DNA from: UBA11663 sp049616325
GTDB taxonomy: Bacteria > Bacteroidota > Bacteroidia > Flavobacteriales_D > Sanyastnellaceae
Assembly: GCA_049616325.1 (NCBI GenBank)
Contig: JBMZHG010000009.1
Location: 11,507-75,506 of the forward strand
Length of the DNA: 64,000 bases
Reading direction: 5' to 3'
Position 1 is the first letter of the stretch, and each line of letters opens with the position of its first letter. Under the pieces are notes generated by a model. It saw nothing but the letters and a program-made list of their open reading frames with translations. It made no database searches and was not told where the DNA came from. Of this stretch, positions 16,273 to 25,235 are shown piece by piece. A program made the translations under genes and the position numbers.

Positions 16273-19200
16273 TTACCGAGCGCGGAAAATGTTAACCGTG
16301 CCTGTGAATTCGTCGCCGTTGGGCAAGAGGATGGTGTAGAAGTACACGCCCTCGGCGCTGTTGTCGCCGTACCATGGCTGTGCATTGCGGTACTCTGGGT
16401 TTTCGTACACCTTGTTCCCCCAGCGGTCAAAAATCCGAACCAACACGCCCTCGAGATCGTCTTCCCACGGGTCGAGGCCCATGATGTGGAAACCGTTGTT
16501 CTGCTGGTTTCCGTCCCGCGGCGTGAACACGTTGGGAGGTAGAATCTCGCACTGATCCACAATGATGTCGTATTCGTGTTGCAGCCCTTGAGGCAAGCAC
16601 GGGTTGGCAATTTCCGCCAACAGCGTCATGTCGTACCCCCAGCAGCTCGGCGGAAACTGTTCCCCTGTCAATTCAAGGACGTTTTCTGCCAAAAACACGA
16701 CCAGGGTGTCCGAACATTGAACGGTCCACGTGTAGTCGCTGTAATCCGGCCCGTTGAAGTCGGCGTTGAGGTCAAACGTCTCCGGTTGGCCTGGGCAAAT
16801 TGCGCGTACTCCGTCGTACACTGGCACAGGCTCCCACGTCGGGACGTCACCAATAAAGACCAATCCGCACGCCTCTTGAGGTTCGCAACCGTAGGGGTCC
16901 TCGATGTCCACACAAATCTGGGTGCCATTCACTTCGGATTCCTCCGGAATGATCCACTGGAAATTGTTGTCCGAAGTGGTCACGGTACCGTCAGGCCACG
17001 TCATGGTGTAGTCGGCGTAATTCGTGACAAACGCCGGGTTCACTCCGAGCACCGCATCCTCCCCAACTTCGATGCCTCCGCCGTCGCAATCGGTGATGGC
17101 GCCTCCGGTGAAGACGTCGATGTCAATCGGGGTCACCACGTCGATGAACGCACAGTCGCTTTCGTCAAAGGAATTGGGACAGCCCTCGTCGGGAACGGTC
17201 ACGCAGTAGGAACCCGTGGCGTCCACTTCCCATTCGTTGTCGTCGATGTTGGCGTCGTTTCCGTTGTACGTCCATTCGTAAACAAGGCCGCTGTTTTGGT
17301 CTCCGGGAATGGGGTCCAACTCCAACGTGGCGCCCTCACCGCAGAGGTACGCGTTCTCCAGCACCGGCTCAGGTGTGGCGACCACCTCCACTTGGTCGCT
17401 CATTTCGCCGCACCCGTTTTCAATGCTGACCACCAAGGTCGTCTCGGTGTACTGCGACCATTCGTACTCGTTTTCGAGCACGTTGTCGTTGCCGGGGTAA
17501 GGCCAGTTGATGGTCGCCACATCCGCCGGATCTGTGGTGAAAGCCTCGAGGGTGAGTTCGTCGTCGCCGCACACCCAAACCAAGCTGTCGCCGTCCAGCA
17601 CAATCGTAGGCGGCATGTTCACCTCCACGTCGTAGCATGTCGCCGTACCGCATTCGGCATCGTTGAAGCACAGCTCATACATGCCGTATTCCGTGGCCGA
17701 CCACGTCGTGTTGTACTGGTCCGTCACGCTGAAGCTGTTGTTCCCCAGTCCTGAGGTCTCTTCCCATGTTCCGTATGCGGGTTGCACGTTGCAGGCCGCC
17801 GGACCATAGAAAATGACTCCCGTCGACAGGTCGTCGATGGTGGTGCACCCGTCCGGGTTGGAAATGCAATTCGACACGCAATTGAACAAATCAACGCTGA
17901 AGAATTGGTCGTTGTCGGGGTTGTTGCTGACGTACGTGACTTGGATGGAATCGCCGAAAGCAATGGCCAAATCAGGGTTGCTGTTGATGTTTAAGAAGGT
18001 GCCTGAGTTCATCGTGACGGTGGAGCTGGTCACCGAGCCGTCTTCATGGATGATGTCGATGTTCAAGAACGATCCGTCCCAGCCGTTAAGCGTGCTGGAG
18101 AGATACAGAGAAAAGAAGCCTTCTGCGGGAGACGAAAAGCCGCCGCTGAATGCGATCGTGTCGAATGCCGCGTCTCCGCATAACGGGTCTATTGTGACGT
18201 CTGGCAGCGTCGATGCAGACGGAGCCAAAATGAACGTTCGTTTGCCCTCGCAACCTCCCTCGTCCTCCACGGTGACTTGGTAAACGCCCGCCGTCAACCA
18301 CGCCCCTGCACCGTCCGAAGAAAGGACATCGCCCCCGCCACCGTTCCAGTCGCCGACCCAGGTGTAGTTCACAAAATTCTCGTCCTCGTCAGGGATGACT
18401 TCGACAAAGGCGGAATCGCCCGGACAAACTGCCTGCAATGTCCCTTCCACAGTAGGGAGATAGAACGGGGTTTGAATCACTTGGAAGATGTCATTCACCA
18501 CGCAGCCCCCCGCCGTTTCGCCGGTCACGACAAACGTGCCGCCGAACGGAATGGTGGCTTGATTTTCCGTCCAAAAGTTTGAGTTCAAGTTCCAGCTCCA
18601 CGAATCCACCGGCTCCTGTCCGCCCACCGACTCTGCGGTGACGTCCAATTCTGAACCTGCGCAAATGCCAAACTCTCCGGTTGCAGAAGTGACTTCGATG
18701 GTCGGAGGCACGATGTCCAACACGTTGATCACGATGTCCACAGAGGTGGTCATGCCGTCGCTGTCCGTGGCTGTCATGGTCACGGTGCTCAGTCCAGGGC
18801 TGTTGGCCACAAACGTTCCCGTAAAGGTGGCTGTGCCGCCGCTGCTCACATCAAAATTCTCAATAATGCAAGAACCTGCAAGGTCATCCGTCACCACAAG
18901 GTCGACCGTTTGGGTTGGTTCAGGGCCGAGGAATTCCACGTCGAGGGAGGTGGTCTGATTCAAGCACAACTGGATGGTGTCGCAACCGAGGTTGGCTGTA
19001 GGCACAGGCGCAAGGTTGTTGTTCGTCTCGGCGGTGTTGATGTTGAAGAATTTGTAGTCGAGCCAGTTGATGCCGTCGTCCGCGCCTTCCCCTGTGCCGT
19101 AAGGGCCGTTGTAGGTGTCGTCCGGCAAATTGAATCGGCCAAATTGCACGTGAGGGCTGTTCGCCGGGTTGGGGTTCGTCGATTCTCCGTCTGCCCCCGT

Positions 19201-20079
19201 AACCCCAGGGTCCGGTCCGCAACATCCCGACGAACCGCCCACGTCTCCGTGTGCCCAATTCATGTCGAGATAGCACACCTGGGCGTTGTTTCCGTCAGGC
19301 AAGACTCCGCTCTCGGGCGACGTGATGATAATTTGGAAGCTGTTCGTCAGGTCCGACTGGTTGTTGTAGTACCCCACCTCGATGAAATTGACGTACACCG
19401 CGTCCTGGGTCTTCTTCCACTTGATTTCCCCGATGCTTCGGATGTCGGTGTCCTGCCAGTACCCCGCGATTTGATTGTACTCGGCAGCGGGGAAACCCGT
19501 GGGAGTCCAGTCAATGACGTCGCCGCCGAAGGAGATTTGGCCTTTCGAGTTGATGTAGAAGAACTCGTACATGTCGCCGTAAAGCTCGAACGTCCACGCA
19601 TCGCCACCTTGCACGCTCAACGCAATGGGCTCCGAAGAGCAGTCCACGTCCCAGCCGGCGCCGCCTTGGTTGGCCCACGCCATTTCGTTGGGGCCCAAGC
19701 CTGCAAGGCCCGGAGGGGGCACCATCGAGGTGTACGAATCGTCAGGTTCAACCCAACAACCGCATGCGTCGTTTTGCATGATCTTCTGCAAGCGCAACTC
19801 CTTGCGCTTGGCGCGTTCCGGGGCAAAGCTGTCCTTGTACTCGTGCAAGAACGTCAGGTATCGCATCTCGTCAAATTCCTCCCATTCTCGGACGACAGCC
19901 CATTCTTCGCGGGTCATTTTCAGCACGGCGTCCTCGAAGGAGGGGTAGCTGTCAAGTATTTCTCGCGCAGAGCGGTTTTCAGCGTAGTCCACTTGAGCCC
20001 AAGAATCAACGCCGACGAAGGTCATGGCCACCACGGCGAGAAGCGACAAAAGATGTGGTTTCAGAGGGGAACAGTTCAT
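16273..20079 (-). CDS. NIDO-domain T9SS surface protein (CHU_C C-terminus)
   Basis: The 1268-residue product carries a signal peptide (cut near residue 29). A helical region (about 35-105) is followed by a nidogen-like NIDO domain (about 200-345; GYWQDTDIR, TNSFQIIITS, QVCYLDMNWAHGD). A long series of Ig/PKD-like repeats follows. The C-terminus (about 1178-1268; NVFTPRDGNQQNNGF, IFDRWGNKVYE, GVYFYTILL) is the gliding-motility-associated sorting domain read by type IX secretion. It should be anchored at the cell surface and act in adhesion or gliding. The ATG at 20079 is chosen because the signal peptide starts there. Confidence 0.88.
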   Translation of the reverse strand: MNCSPLKPHLLSLLAVVAMTFVGVDSWAQVDYAENRSAREILDSYPSFEDAVLKMTREEWAVVREWEEFDEMRYLTFLHEYKDSFAPERAKRKELRLQKIMQNDACGCWVEPDDSYTSMVPPPGLAGLGPNEMAWANQGGAGWDVDCSSEPIALSVQGGDAWTFELYGDMYEFFYINSKGQISFGGDVIDWTPTGFPAAEYNQIAGYWQDTDIRSIGEIKWKKTQDAVYVNFIEVGYYNNQSDLTNSFQIIITSPESGVLPDGNNAQVCYLDMNWAHGDVGGSSGCCGPDPGVTGADGESTNPNPANSPHVQFGRFNLPDDTYNGPYGTGEGADDGINWLDYKFFNINTAETNNNLAPVPTANLGCDTIQLCLNQTTSLDVEFLGPEPTQTVDLVVTDDLAGSCIIENFDVSSGGTATFTGTFVANSPGLSTVTMTATDSDGMTTSVDIVINVLDIVPPTIEVTSATGEFGICAGSELDVTAESVGGQEPVDSWSWNLNSNFWTENQATIPFGGTFVVTGETAGGCVVNDIFQVIQTPFYLPTVEGTLQAVCPGDSAFVEVIPDEDENFVNYTWVGDWNGGGGDVLSSDGAGAWLTAGVYQVTVEDEGGCEGKRTFILAPSASTLPDVTIDPLCGDAAFDTIAFSGGFSSPAEGFFSLYLSSTLNGWDGSFLNIDIIHEDGSVTSSTVTMNSGTFLNINSNPDLAIAFGDSIQVTYVSNNPDNDQFFSVDLFNCVSNCISNPDGCTTIDDLSTGVIFYGPAACNVQPAYGTWEETSGLGNNSFSVTDQYNTTWSATEYGMYELCFNDAECGTATCYDVEVNMPPTIVLDGDSLVWVCGDDELTLEAFTTDPADVATINWPYPGNDNVLENEYEWSQYTETTLVVSIENGCGEMSDQVEVVATPEPVLENAYLCGEGATLELDPIPGDQNSGLVYEWTYNGNDANIDDNEWEVDATGSYCVTVPDEGCPNSFDESDCAFIDVVTPIDIDVFTGGAITDCDGGGIEVGEDAVLGVNPAFVTNYADYTMTWPDGTVTTSDNNFQWIIPEESEVNGTQICVDIEDPYGCEPQEACGLVFIGDVPTWEPVPVYDGVRAICPGQPETFDLNADFNGPDYSDYTWTVQCSDTLVVFLAENVLELTGEQFPPSCWGYDMTLLAEIANPCLPQGLQHEYDIIVDQCEILPPNVFTPRDGNQQNNGFHIMGLDPWEDDLEGVLVRIFDRWGNKVYENPEYRNAQPWYGDNSAEGVYFYTILLPNGDEFTGTVNIFRAR

Positions 20080-20251
20080 GTGTTCAGGCAGATGGTTGTG
20101 AATAGAACGCGCAAAATGTACCCACGCGTTGCAGGTGCTAGGCGCGTAAAGATAACAAAGTCGGACACGGGTGAATCTCGAAGTACCTTTGCACGTGCAT
20201 TCGGTGCCGTGAACGACGCGTGTTGACACGAAGACGCCGGACATTTTGGAC
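20080..20251. promoter_or_regulatory. divergent intergenic region, surface protein / lepA
   Basis: The plus strand has an exact TAnnTTTG box, TACCTTTG at 20184-20191, 60 bases before the lepA ATG, followed at once by the palindrome GCACGTGC (20191-20198). On the minus strand only weak candidates for the surface-protein gene are seen, TATCTTTA and TACATTTTG. No open frame in this region looks real. Confidence 0.45.
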
Positions 20252-22042
20252 ATGAAGAACATCCGCAATTTCTGCATCATTGCCCACATCGACCACGGCA
20301 AGAGCACCTTGGCCGACCGCCTGCTCCAAACGACGGGCACCATCTCGGATCGGGAATTGCAGGAACAAACGCTCGACGACATGGACCTCGAGCGCGAGCG
20401 TGGCATCACCATCAAGAGCCACGCCATTCAGATGAACTACAAGGGGAAGGACGGACAGGACTACGTTTTCAACCTGATCGACACCCCGGGCCACGTTGAT
20501 TTCAGCTACGAAGTTTCCCGTTCGATTGCTGCGTGCGAAGGCGCTCTGCTCATCGTCGACGCCACCCAAGGCATCGAAGCCCAAACCATCAGCAACCTCT
20601 ACCTCGCCCTCGAGCACGACCTCGAGATCATCCCTGTCTTGAACAAGATGGACCTCGACTCTGCCGACCCCGAAGTCGTGGGCGAGCAGATCGTCGACCT
20701 CATTGGGTGCGACATGGCGGACATTTTGCCGGCCTCAGGCAAAACAGGCATGGGCGTCGAGGCCATCCTCGAAGCCATTGTCGACCGCGTGCCTTCCCCC
20801 AATGGCGACCCACAAGCCCCATTGCAGGCCATGATTTTCGACTCGGTCTTCAACAGCTTCCGGGGAATCATTGCTTATTTCCGGGTGTTGAACGGGACCA
20901 TCCACAAAGGCGACAAAGTCAAATTTGTGGCGACGGGAAAGGAATACGACGCCGACGAAATTGGCGTCCTCGGACTGGACCTCATCCCCAAGAAAACCCT
21001 TGCTTCAGGCGACGTTGGATACATCATTTCCGGCATCAAGAACGCCAAGGAAGTCAAGGTCGGGGACACCCTGACCACCAAAGAGAGACCCTGCTCCGAG
21101 GCTGTGAAGGGGTTTGAAGACGTCAAGCCCATGGTCTTCGCAGGGATTTACCCCGTCGACACAGAGGACTACGAAGAGCTTCGGGCTTCCATGGAAAAGC
21201 TGCAGCTGAACGACGCGTCGTTGGTGTTTGAGCCCGAGAGCTCGGCGGCGCTGGGGTTTGGGTTCCGCTGTGGGTTCCTCGGCATGCTCCACATGGAAAT
21301 CATCCAGGAGCGGCTTGAACGCGAGTTCAACATGACGGTCATCACCACCGTGCCCAACGTGGGTTACAAGGCCTTCACCAAGAAGGGTGAACTGCTCGAG
21401 ATCATGAACCCGAGTGACCTTCCGGACGCCAACCACCTCGACTACGTGGAGGAGCCGTTCATCAAGGCCCAAATCATCACGAAAAGCGAGTACGTTGGGC
21501 CGGTCATGAGCCTCTGCATTGAGAAGCGCGGCATCCTGGCCAACCAAGTCTACCTCACCTCCGACCGCGTGGAATTGACCTTCAGCATGCCCCTTGGAGA
21601 AATCGTTTTTGACTTTTACGACAAATTGAAGACCATCTCTCGCGGGTACGCTTCGTTCGACTACTTCCCCGACGGCTACAAGCAGAGCAACTTGGTGAAG
21701 ATGGACATCTTGCTCAACGGCGACCAAGTGGATGCGTTGAGCGCGCTCATCCACCGGGACCACGCCCACAACCTGGGCAAAAAAATCTGCATCAAGCTCA
21801 AGGAACTCATCCCACGGCAGCAATTCATGATCGCTCTGCAGGCCGCCATCGGCGCAAAAATCATCGCGAGAGAGACCATCTCCGCCGTGCGCAAGGACGT
21901 GACTGCCAAATGCTACGGCGGAGACATCACGCGAAAGCGAAAGCTGTTGGAAAAGCAGAAGAAGGGCAAGAAGCGCATGCGCCAAATCGGGACCGTCGAA
22001 GTGCCTCAATCGGCCTTCCTCGCGGTCCTCAAGCTGGACTGA
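20252..22042 (+). CDS. lepA: LepA (EF4) translation GTPase
   Basis: The 596-residue protein is elongation factor 4, a ribosome-bound GTPase that helps stalled or back-translocating ribosomes and 30S assembly. The G1 motif is AHIDHGKST near residue 11, followed by DTPGHVDF (G3) and NKMD (G4). The LepA-specific C-terminal domain is present, including KRKLLEKQKKGKKRMRQIG. The ATG at 20252 is used; an in-frame TTG two codons earlier is unlikely. Its end overlaps the convergent rlmN end by 14 bases. Confidence 0.97.
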   Translation: MKNIRNFCIIAHIDHGKSTLADRLLQTTGTISDRELQEQTLDDMDLERERGITIKSHAIQMNYKGKDGQDYVFNLIDTPGHVDFSYEVSRSIAACEGALLIVDATQGIEAQTISNLYLALEHDLEIIPVLNKMDLDSADPEVVGEQIVDLIGCDMADILPASGKTGMGVEAILEAIVDRVPSPNGDPQAPLQAMIFDSVFNSFRGIIAYFRVLNGTIHKGDKVKFVATGKEYDADEIGVLGLDLIPKKTLASGDVGYIISGIKNAKEVKVGDTLTTKERPCSEAVKGFEDVKPMVFAGIYPVDTEDYEELRASMEKLQLNDASLVFEPESSAALGFGFRCGFLGMLHMEIIQERLEREFNMTVITTVPNVGYKAFTKKGELLEIMNPSDLPDANHLDYVEEPFIKAQIITKSEYVGPVMSLCIEKRGILANQVYLTSDRVELTFSMPLGEIVFDFYDKLKTISRGYASFDYFPDGYKQSNLVKMDILLNGDQVDALSALIHRDHAHNLGKKICIKLKELIPRQQFMIALQAAIGAKIIARETISAVRKDVTAKCYGGDITRKRKLLEKQKKGKKRMRQIGTVEVPQSAFLAVLKLD

Positions 22043-23117
22043 CCTCCTTTCGTGGGGCCTCTTCTCCCGCCGCGTTTTTGTTGGCAAGTTGACCGCACGC
22101 CGCGTCAATGTCCTTGCCTCGCGAGCGCCGGACGTTGACGATGAGGTTTCGGTCTTCGAGCAGCGCCACGAAGTCGTTCAGGCGCTCCGGCGTGGTCTGC
22201 TGGAATTCCCCGTCGTCGATCGGGTTGTACTCAATCAAATTGATTTTGCACGGGATGTGTTTGCAGAACTGCGCCAACTCTCGGGCGTCTTCAAGGCCGT
22301 CGTTGAAGTCCTTGAAGACAATGAACTCAAACGTCGGGCGCGTGCCTGTCTTGTCCACAAAGTGCCGCAAAGCCTCCGCCAACACCGCGAGGTTGTTGGT
22401 CTCGTTGATGGCCATGATGTGGTTGCGCTTCGCGTCGTTCGCCGCGTGCAAGCTCAACGCCAAATTGAACTTGACCTCGTCGTCCCCGAGCCGCTTGATG
22501 GCCTTGGCAATGCCTGCGGTAGAAACCGTGATGCGCTTGGGGGACATGGCGAGGCCGGGAGTTCCCGTGATGCGCTCCACCGAATCGATCACGTTGCGGT
22601 AGTTGAGCAGCGGCTCGCCCATGCCCATGTACACGATGTTTGAAAGGCCTTTTCCGTGTTGTTGGTGGGCCAGCACGTTCAGCATTTCCACTTGGTCGTA
22701 CATCTCCCCCGCCGTGAGGTTTTTCAGAAGCTTGAGGCGCCCGGTCGCACAAAATTTGCACGCCAAACTGCACCCCACCTGCGAACTGATGCAAGCCGTC
22801 AGGCGTTTGGTCGTGGGGATCAAGACGCCCTCGACCACGCGGTGCGCGTCGCCGTCAATTTGGAACGCGCACTTGACCGTGCCGTCCTTGCTGTGCTGGG
22901 CCTCGACTTGGTCAATCCGACCGAGGCTGAAGGACTCGGAAAGCTTCGCGCGAAGCCCCTTCCCCAACGAAGTCATCTCCTCAAACGATCCCGCGGCGTG
23001 GGTCCAAAGCCACTCCGACACCTGCTTGGTGCGAAACGGCTTTTCGCCCATTTCCACCAAGGCGGCAGTCAATTCTTCGTTGGAGAGGCTTCGGATGTCC
23101 GGAAGGGCTTGGGCCAT
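22029..23117 (-). CDS. rlmN: RlmN rRNA/tRNA adenine C2-methyltransferase
   Basis: This 362-residue radical SAM enzyme methylates A2503 of 23S rRNA and A37 of some tRNAs. The cluster-binding motif is C116, C120, C123 (CSLACKFC), and the GMGEPLLNYRNV and SLHAANDAKR motifs are typical. It needs a 4Fe-4S cluster, so it is a client of the suf system nearby. Its last 14 bases overlap the end of lepA on the other strand. An exact promoter box ends 5 bases before the ATG. Confidence 0.95.
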   Translation of the reverse strand: MAQALPDIRSLSNEELTAALVEMGEKPFRTKQVSEWLWTHAAGSFEEMTSLGKGLRAKLSESFSLGRIDQVEAQHSKDGTVKCAFQIDGDAHRVVEGVLIPTTKRLTACISSQVGCSLACKFCATGRLKLLKNLTAGEMYDQVEMLNVLAHQQHGKGLSNIVYMGMGEPLLNYRNVIDSVERITGTPGLAMSPKRITVSTAGIAKAIKRLGDDEVKFNLALSLHAANDAKRNHIMAINETNNLAVLAEALRHFVDKTGTRPTFEFIVFKDFNDGLEDARELAQFCKHIPCKINLIEYNPIDDGEFQQTTPERLNDFVALLEDRNLIVNVRRSRGKDIDAACGQLANKNAAGEEAPRKEVSPA

Positions 23118-23122
23118 GGGGG

Positions 23123-23130
23123 CAAAGATA
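23123..23130 (-). promoter_or_regulatory. -7 box of rlmN (TATCTTTG)
   Basis: The minus strand reads TATCTTTG, an exact TAnnTTTG, then five C and the rlmN ATG at 23117. The transcript should begin at or within a few bases of the ATG. No clear -33 element is seen. Confidence 0.5.
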
Positions 23131-23163
23131 GCTCCGAGGACACGCCGCCGGGCCGGGACCTCC

Positions 23164-23904
23164 TCACCCCGTCATCAGCAAGGAGAGCCGTTGTTTGAGG
23201 GCTTCGCGCTTTCGCACCGCCATGGGGATCACATCGCCGGTGTCAAGCACCACGGTGTTGTCTCGGTAGTTGCACGTTGAAACGCGTTCGAGTTGCACGA
23301 GGTGGCTGTTGTGAGCACGGAAAAACATCTCGTTGTTCAACATCTCCTCGACCCGTTTGAGGTTTTTGCTCATCGTAATGCGCTTGCCCCCAGCCAAATG
23401 CAGGGTCGTGTAACTGCCCTCTGCTTCCACGTGAACAATGTCCCTGTGACGAACGAAATGCCTCTTGCCTGAGGTGAGGATCTCCAAGCGCCGCGTCGCC
23501 GGAGAAAGCGCCCCTTGGCCCGGCGTGCGGTGATGGTAAAAGTGCATGAGGATTCGACGAGCGCACGCCTGCAGATCCTCCCGGTCAATGGGTTTGAGGA
23601 GGTAATCAAACGCACGGGTGCGGAGGGCTTCCACCGCGTACCGGTCAAAGGCCGTGGTGAAGACCAAATAGAAATCCCGGTCCGCAAGCGCGTCCATCAA
23701 GTCAAGCCCCGAGGTGTGGGGCATGTGGATGTCCATGAACACCACGTCGGGCGCCAATTCCCGAATGAGCCGTTCCGCCTCTTTGGCGCTCGCGGCCGTT
23801 TGCATCACGTTGATGGACGGACAGGTGCGTTCGATTTGGCGGCAAAGGAGGTTCCGGCAGTGCGGCTCGTCATCCACCACGAGGGCGTGCAGTTGTCGAA
23901 GCAT
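23164..23904 (-). CDS. LytTR-family response regulator
   Basis: The 246-residue protein has a receiver domain (1-120; acidic pair D11-D12, phosphorylation site D58 in VFMDIHMP, K107 in LLKPID) and a C-terminal LytTR DNA-binding domain (about 145-240; RHRDIVHVEAEGSYTTLHL, FFRAHNSHLV). It is a transcription factor controlled by a histidine kinase, but none is encoded nearby, so it is an orphan. The ATG at 23904 is preferred over an upstream TTG. A perfect 10-base-pair inverted repeat lies 5 bases upstream of the ATG and may regulate it. Confidence 0.92.
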   Translation of the reverse strand: MLRQLHALVVDDEPHCRNLLCRQIERTCPSINVMQTAASAKEAERLIRELAPDVVFMDIHMPHTSGLDLMDALADRDFYLVFTTAFDRYAVEALRTRAFDYLLKPIDREDLQACARRILMHFYHHRTPGQGALSPATRRLEILTSGKRHFVRHRDIVHVEAEGSYTTLHLAGGKRITMSKNLKRVEEMLNNEMFFRAHNSHLVQLERVSTCNYRDNTVVLDTGDVIPMAVRKREALKQRLSLLMTG

Positions 23905-23909
23905 GATCA

Positions 23910-23943
23910 ATGGTTTTCACCCAAGAAACCCGATGAAAACCAT
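23910..23943 (-). repeat. 10-bp inverted repeat before LytTR gene start
   Basis: Arms ATGGTTTTCA (23910-23919) and TGAAAACCAT (23934-23943) are perfectly complementary across a 14-base loop. The repeat lies 5 bases upstream of the regulator ATG. It has no T-tract, so it is not a normal terminator. A smaller dyad, ACGATT/AATCGT (23972-23977 and 23985-23990), lies further upstream. Confidence 0.6.
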
Positions 23944-24025
23944 GCCCCCGAAGCGCTGTTTACAAGCGTTGACGATTCGTTTGTAATCGTTGCTATTTAT
24001 GTGAAGTCCCTGGCCTGGCAAGGAG

Positions 24026-25183
24026 TTAAACCAAGGCCCGCGCCAGGTCAATCACCCGGAACACGTCTCCGGGAAGGTTCCGCTTTTTGTCCTTGGCCTT
24101 GTCGTAACCGGTGCGAACAACGACCAAGTCGAGGGCAGGAATGCTGATCACCATTTGGCCCCGCAAGCCCTCCATGAGAGAGAAAGGCAACCCGTCGTCC
24201 GTCTCTCCCAGCCAAATCTGGTAGCCATAGTAGGTCGTGGACACCTCGTCGGTCAAGGCATTCACAGGAGTGATCATGCGCGTCACGTAATCCTTGGGAA
24301 GCAGTTGTTCCCCCTTCCACGCGCCGCTGTCCAAGAGCATCTGGCCGAAGCGCGCGTAATCCCGCGTGGTGGCGTAATACTGGGCGAACGCACGTTCCAC
24401 CGCGTCTGAGAGGTCGCTGTCCAAGCCCCAACACGCGTCGTGCTCTGAGCCCATTTGCTCCCAAAGCCCGTTCGCAATGTCTTGGCTGAGGTTGCCTTCG
24501 CGCACCGCATCAAGGATTTCCGCAAGCAGCATCGTGTTGCCTCCTTGGTAGTAAAAGACGGTTCCCGGGATGCCGTCCACGCGGTAAGGCTCGAGAAGCG
24601 TGCGGTTGTCGTCGCGGTAGTACGCCTTGGCTTGGAAGCCAAACGGGTCTTTGTAATCCTCCCCAAACGGGATGTTGCTCCGCATTTGGAGGAGTTCCTG
24701 GACCGTGAGCAAAGCGTTGTCTCCTTCTGCGAAACGGGGAAGGTAGGTGGAGACGGGAGCCTGTTCGTCGATCAAGCCCTGTTGCACTGCCAACCCGACG
24801 GCCATGGCCGTGATGGATTTCACCATCGAAAACGAGTTGGTCCGCGTCGTGGCGTCGTGTCCGCGCAGGTAGGTTTCGTACACGAGGCTGTCGTGCTGGA
24901 TGACGAGGAAGCTGGCCGTCTTGCTGTCCTCGAGCCACGAATGGCCGGCTTCGTCGAGTTCGACCTGTCCCCAGAGCGGTCCCTCCGGCCACGGTTGGGG
25001 GTCGGAAGAAGCGGGGATGGTGCGCACGTGATCTCGGAAAGGAAGGTCGTCGATCTGAGCATTTTCCCACCCGCGCAACCACGTTTCTCGAATGCCGCCC
25101 CACAGGTAACCGTAGTTGGTGAGGTAGGACAAAATCACGGCAGCCACCAAGGCCACTCCCAGCGCGCGAAGAATCGTTTTCAT
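24026..25183 (-). CDS. serine hydrolase, beta-lactamase-like (class C fold)
   Basis: The 385-residue product has an N-terminal membrane segment or signal (residues 5-28) and a beta-lactamase/DD-peptidase-like domain. The nucleophile motif S-x-x-K is S119-M-V-K122 (NSFSMVKSIT), followed by a YYQGGN variant of the Y-x-N motif and a GLRGQMVI third box. Such proteins include esterases, amidases and 6-aminohexanoate hydrolases, so antibiotic resistance should not be assumed. The start at 25183 is chosen because the membrane segment begins there. No operon partner is obvious. Confidence 0.8.
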   Translation of the reverse strand: MKTILRALGVALVAAVILSYLTNYGYLWGGIRETWLRGWENAQIDDLPFRDHVRTIPASSDPQPWPEGPLWGQVELDEAGHSWLEDSKTASFLVIQHDSLVYETYLRGHDATTRTNSFSMVKSITAMAVGLAVQQGLIDEQAPVSTYLPRFAEGDNALLTVQELLQMRSNIPFGEDYKDPFGFQAKAYYRDDNRTLLEPYRVDGIPGTVFYYQGGNTMLLAEILDAVREGNLSQDIANGLWEQMGSEHDACWGLDSDLSDAVERAFAQYYATTRDYARFGQMLLDSGAWKGEQLLPKDYVTRMITPVNALTDEVSTTYYGYQIWLGETDDGLPFSLMEGLRGQMVISIPALDLVVVRTGYDKAKDKKRNLPGDVFRVIDLARALV

Positions 25184-25235
25184 GAAATTCGAATCAGATG
25201 TAAGGTGCAAGTTCGTCAGAAAGGCCTGCCGGCAA

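Noticed and set aside
15367..16542. Plus-strand open frame opposite radA
   Set aside because: Antisense to a clear RadA with zinc finger, Walker A and KNRFG; composition is atypical.
20191..20198. Palindrome GCACGTGC before lepA
   Set aside because: An 8-base palindrome is expected by chance; no second copy or binding protein was found to support an operator.
24026..25183. Antibiotic-resistance beta-lactamase
   Set aside because: The serine hydrolase fold is clear but the third box is not KTG, and many such proteins are esterases or amidases.
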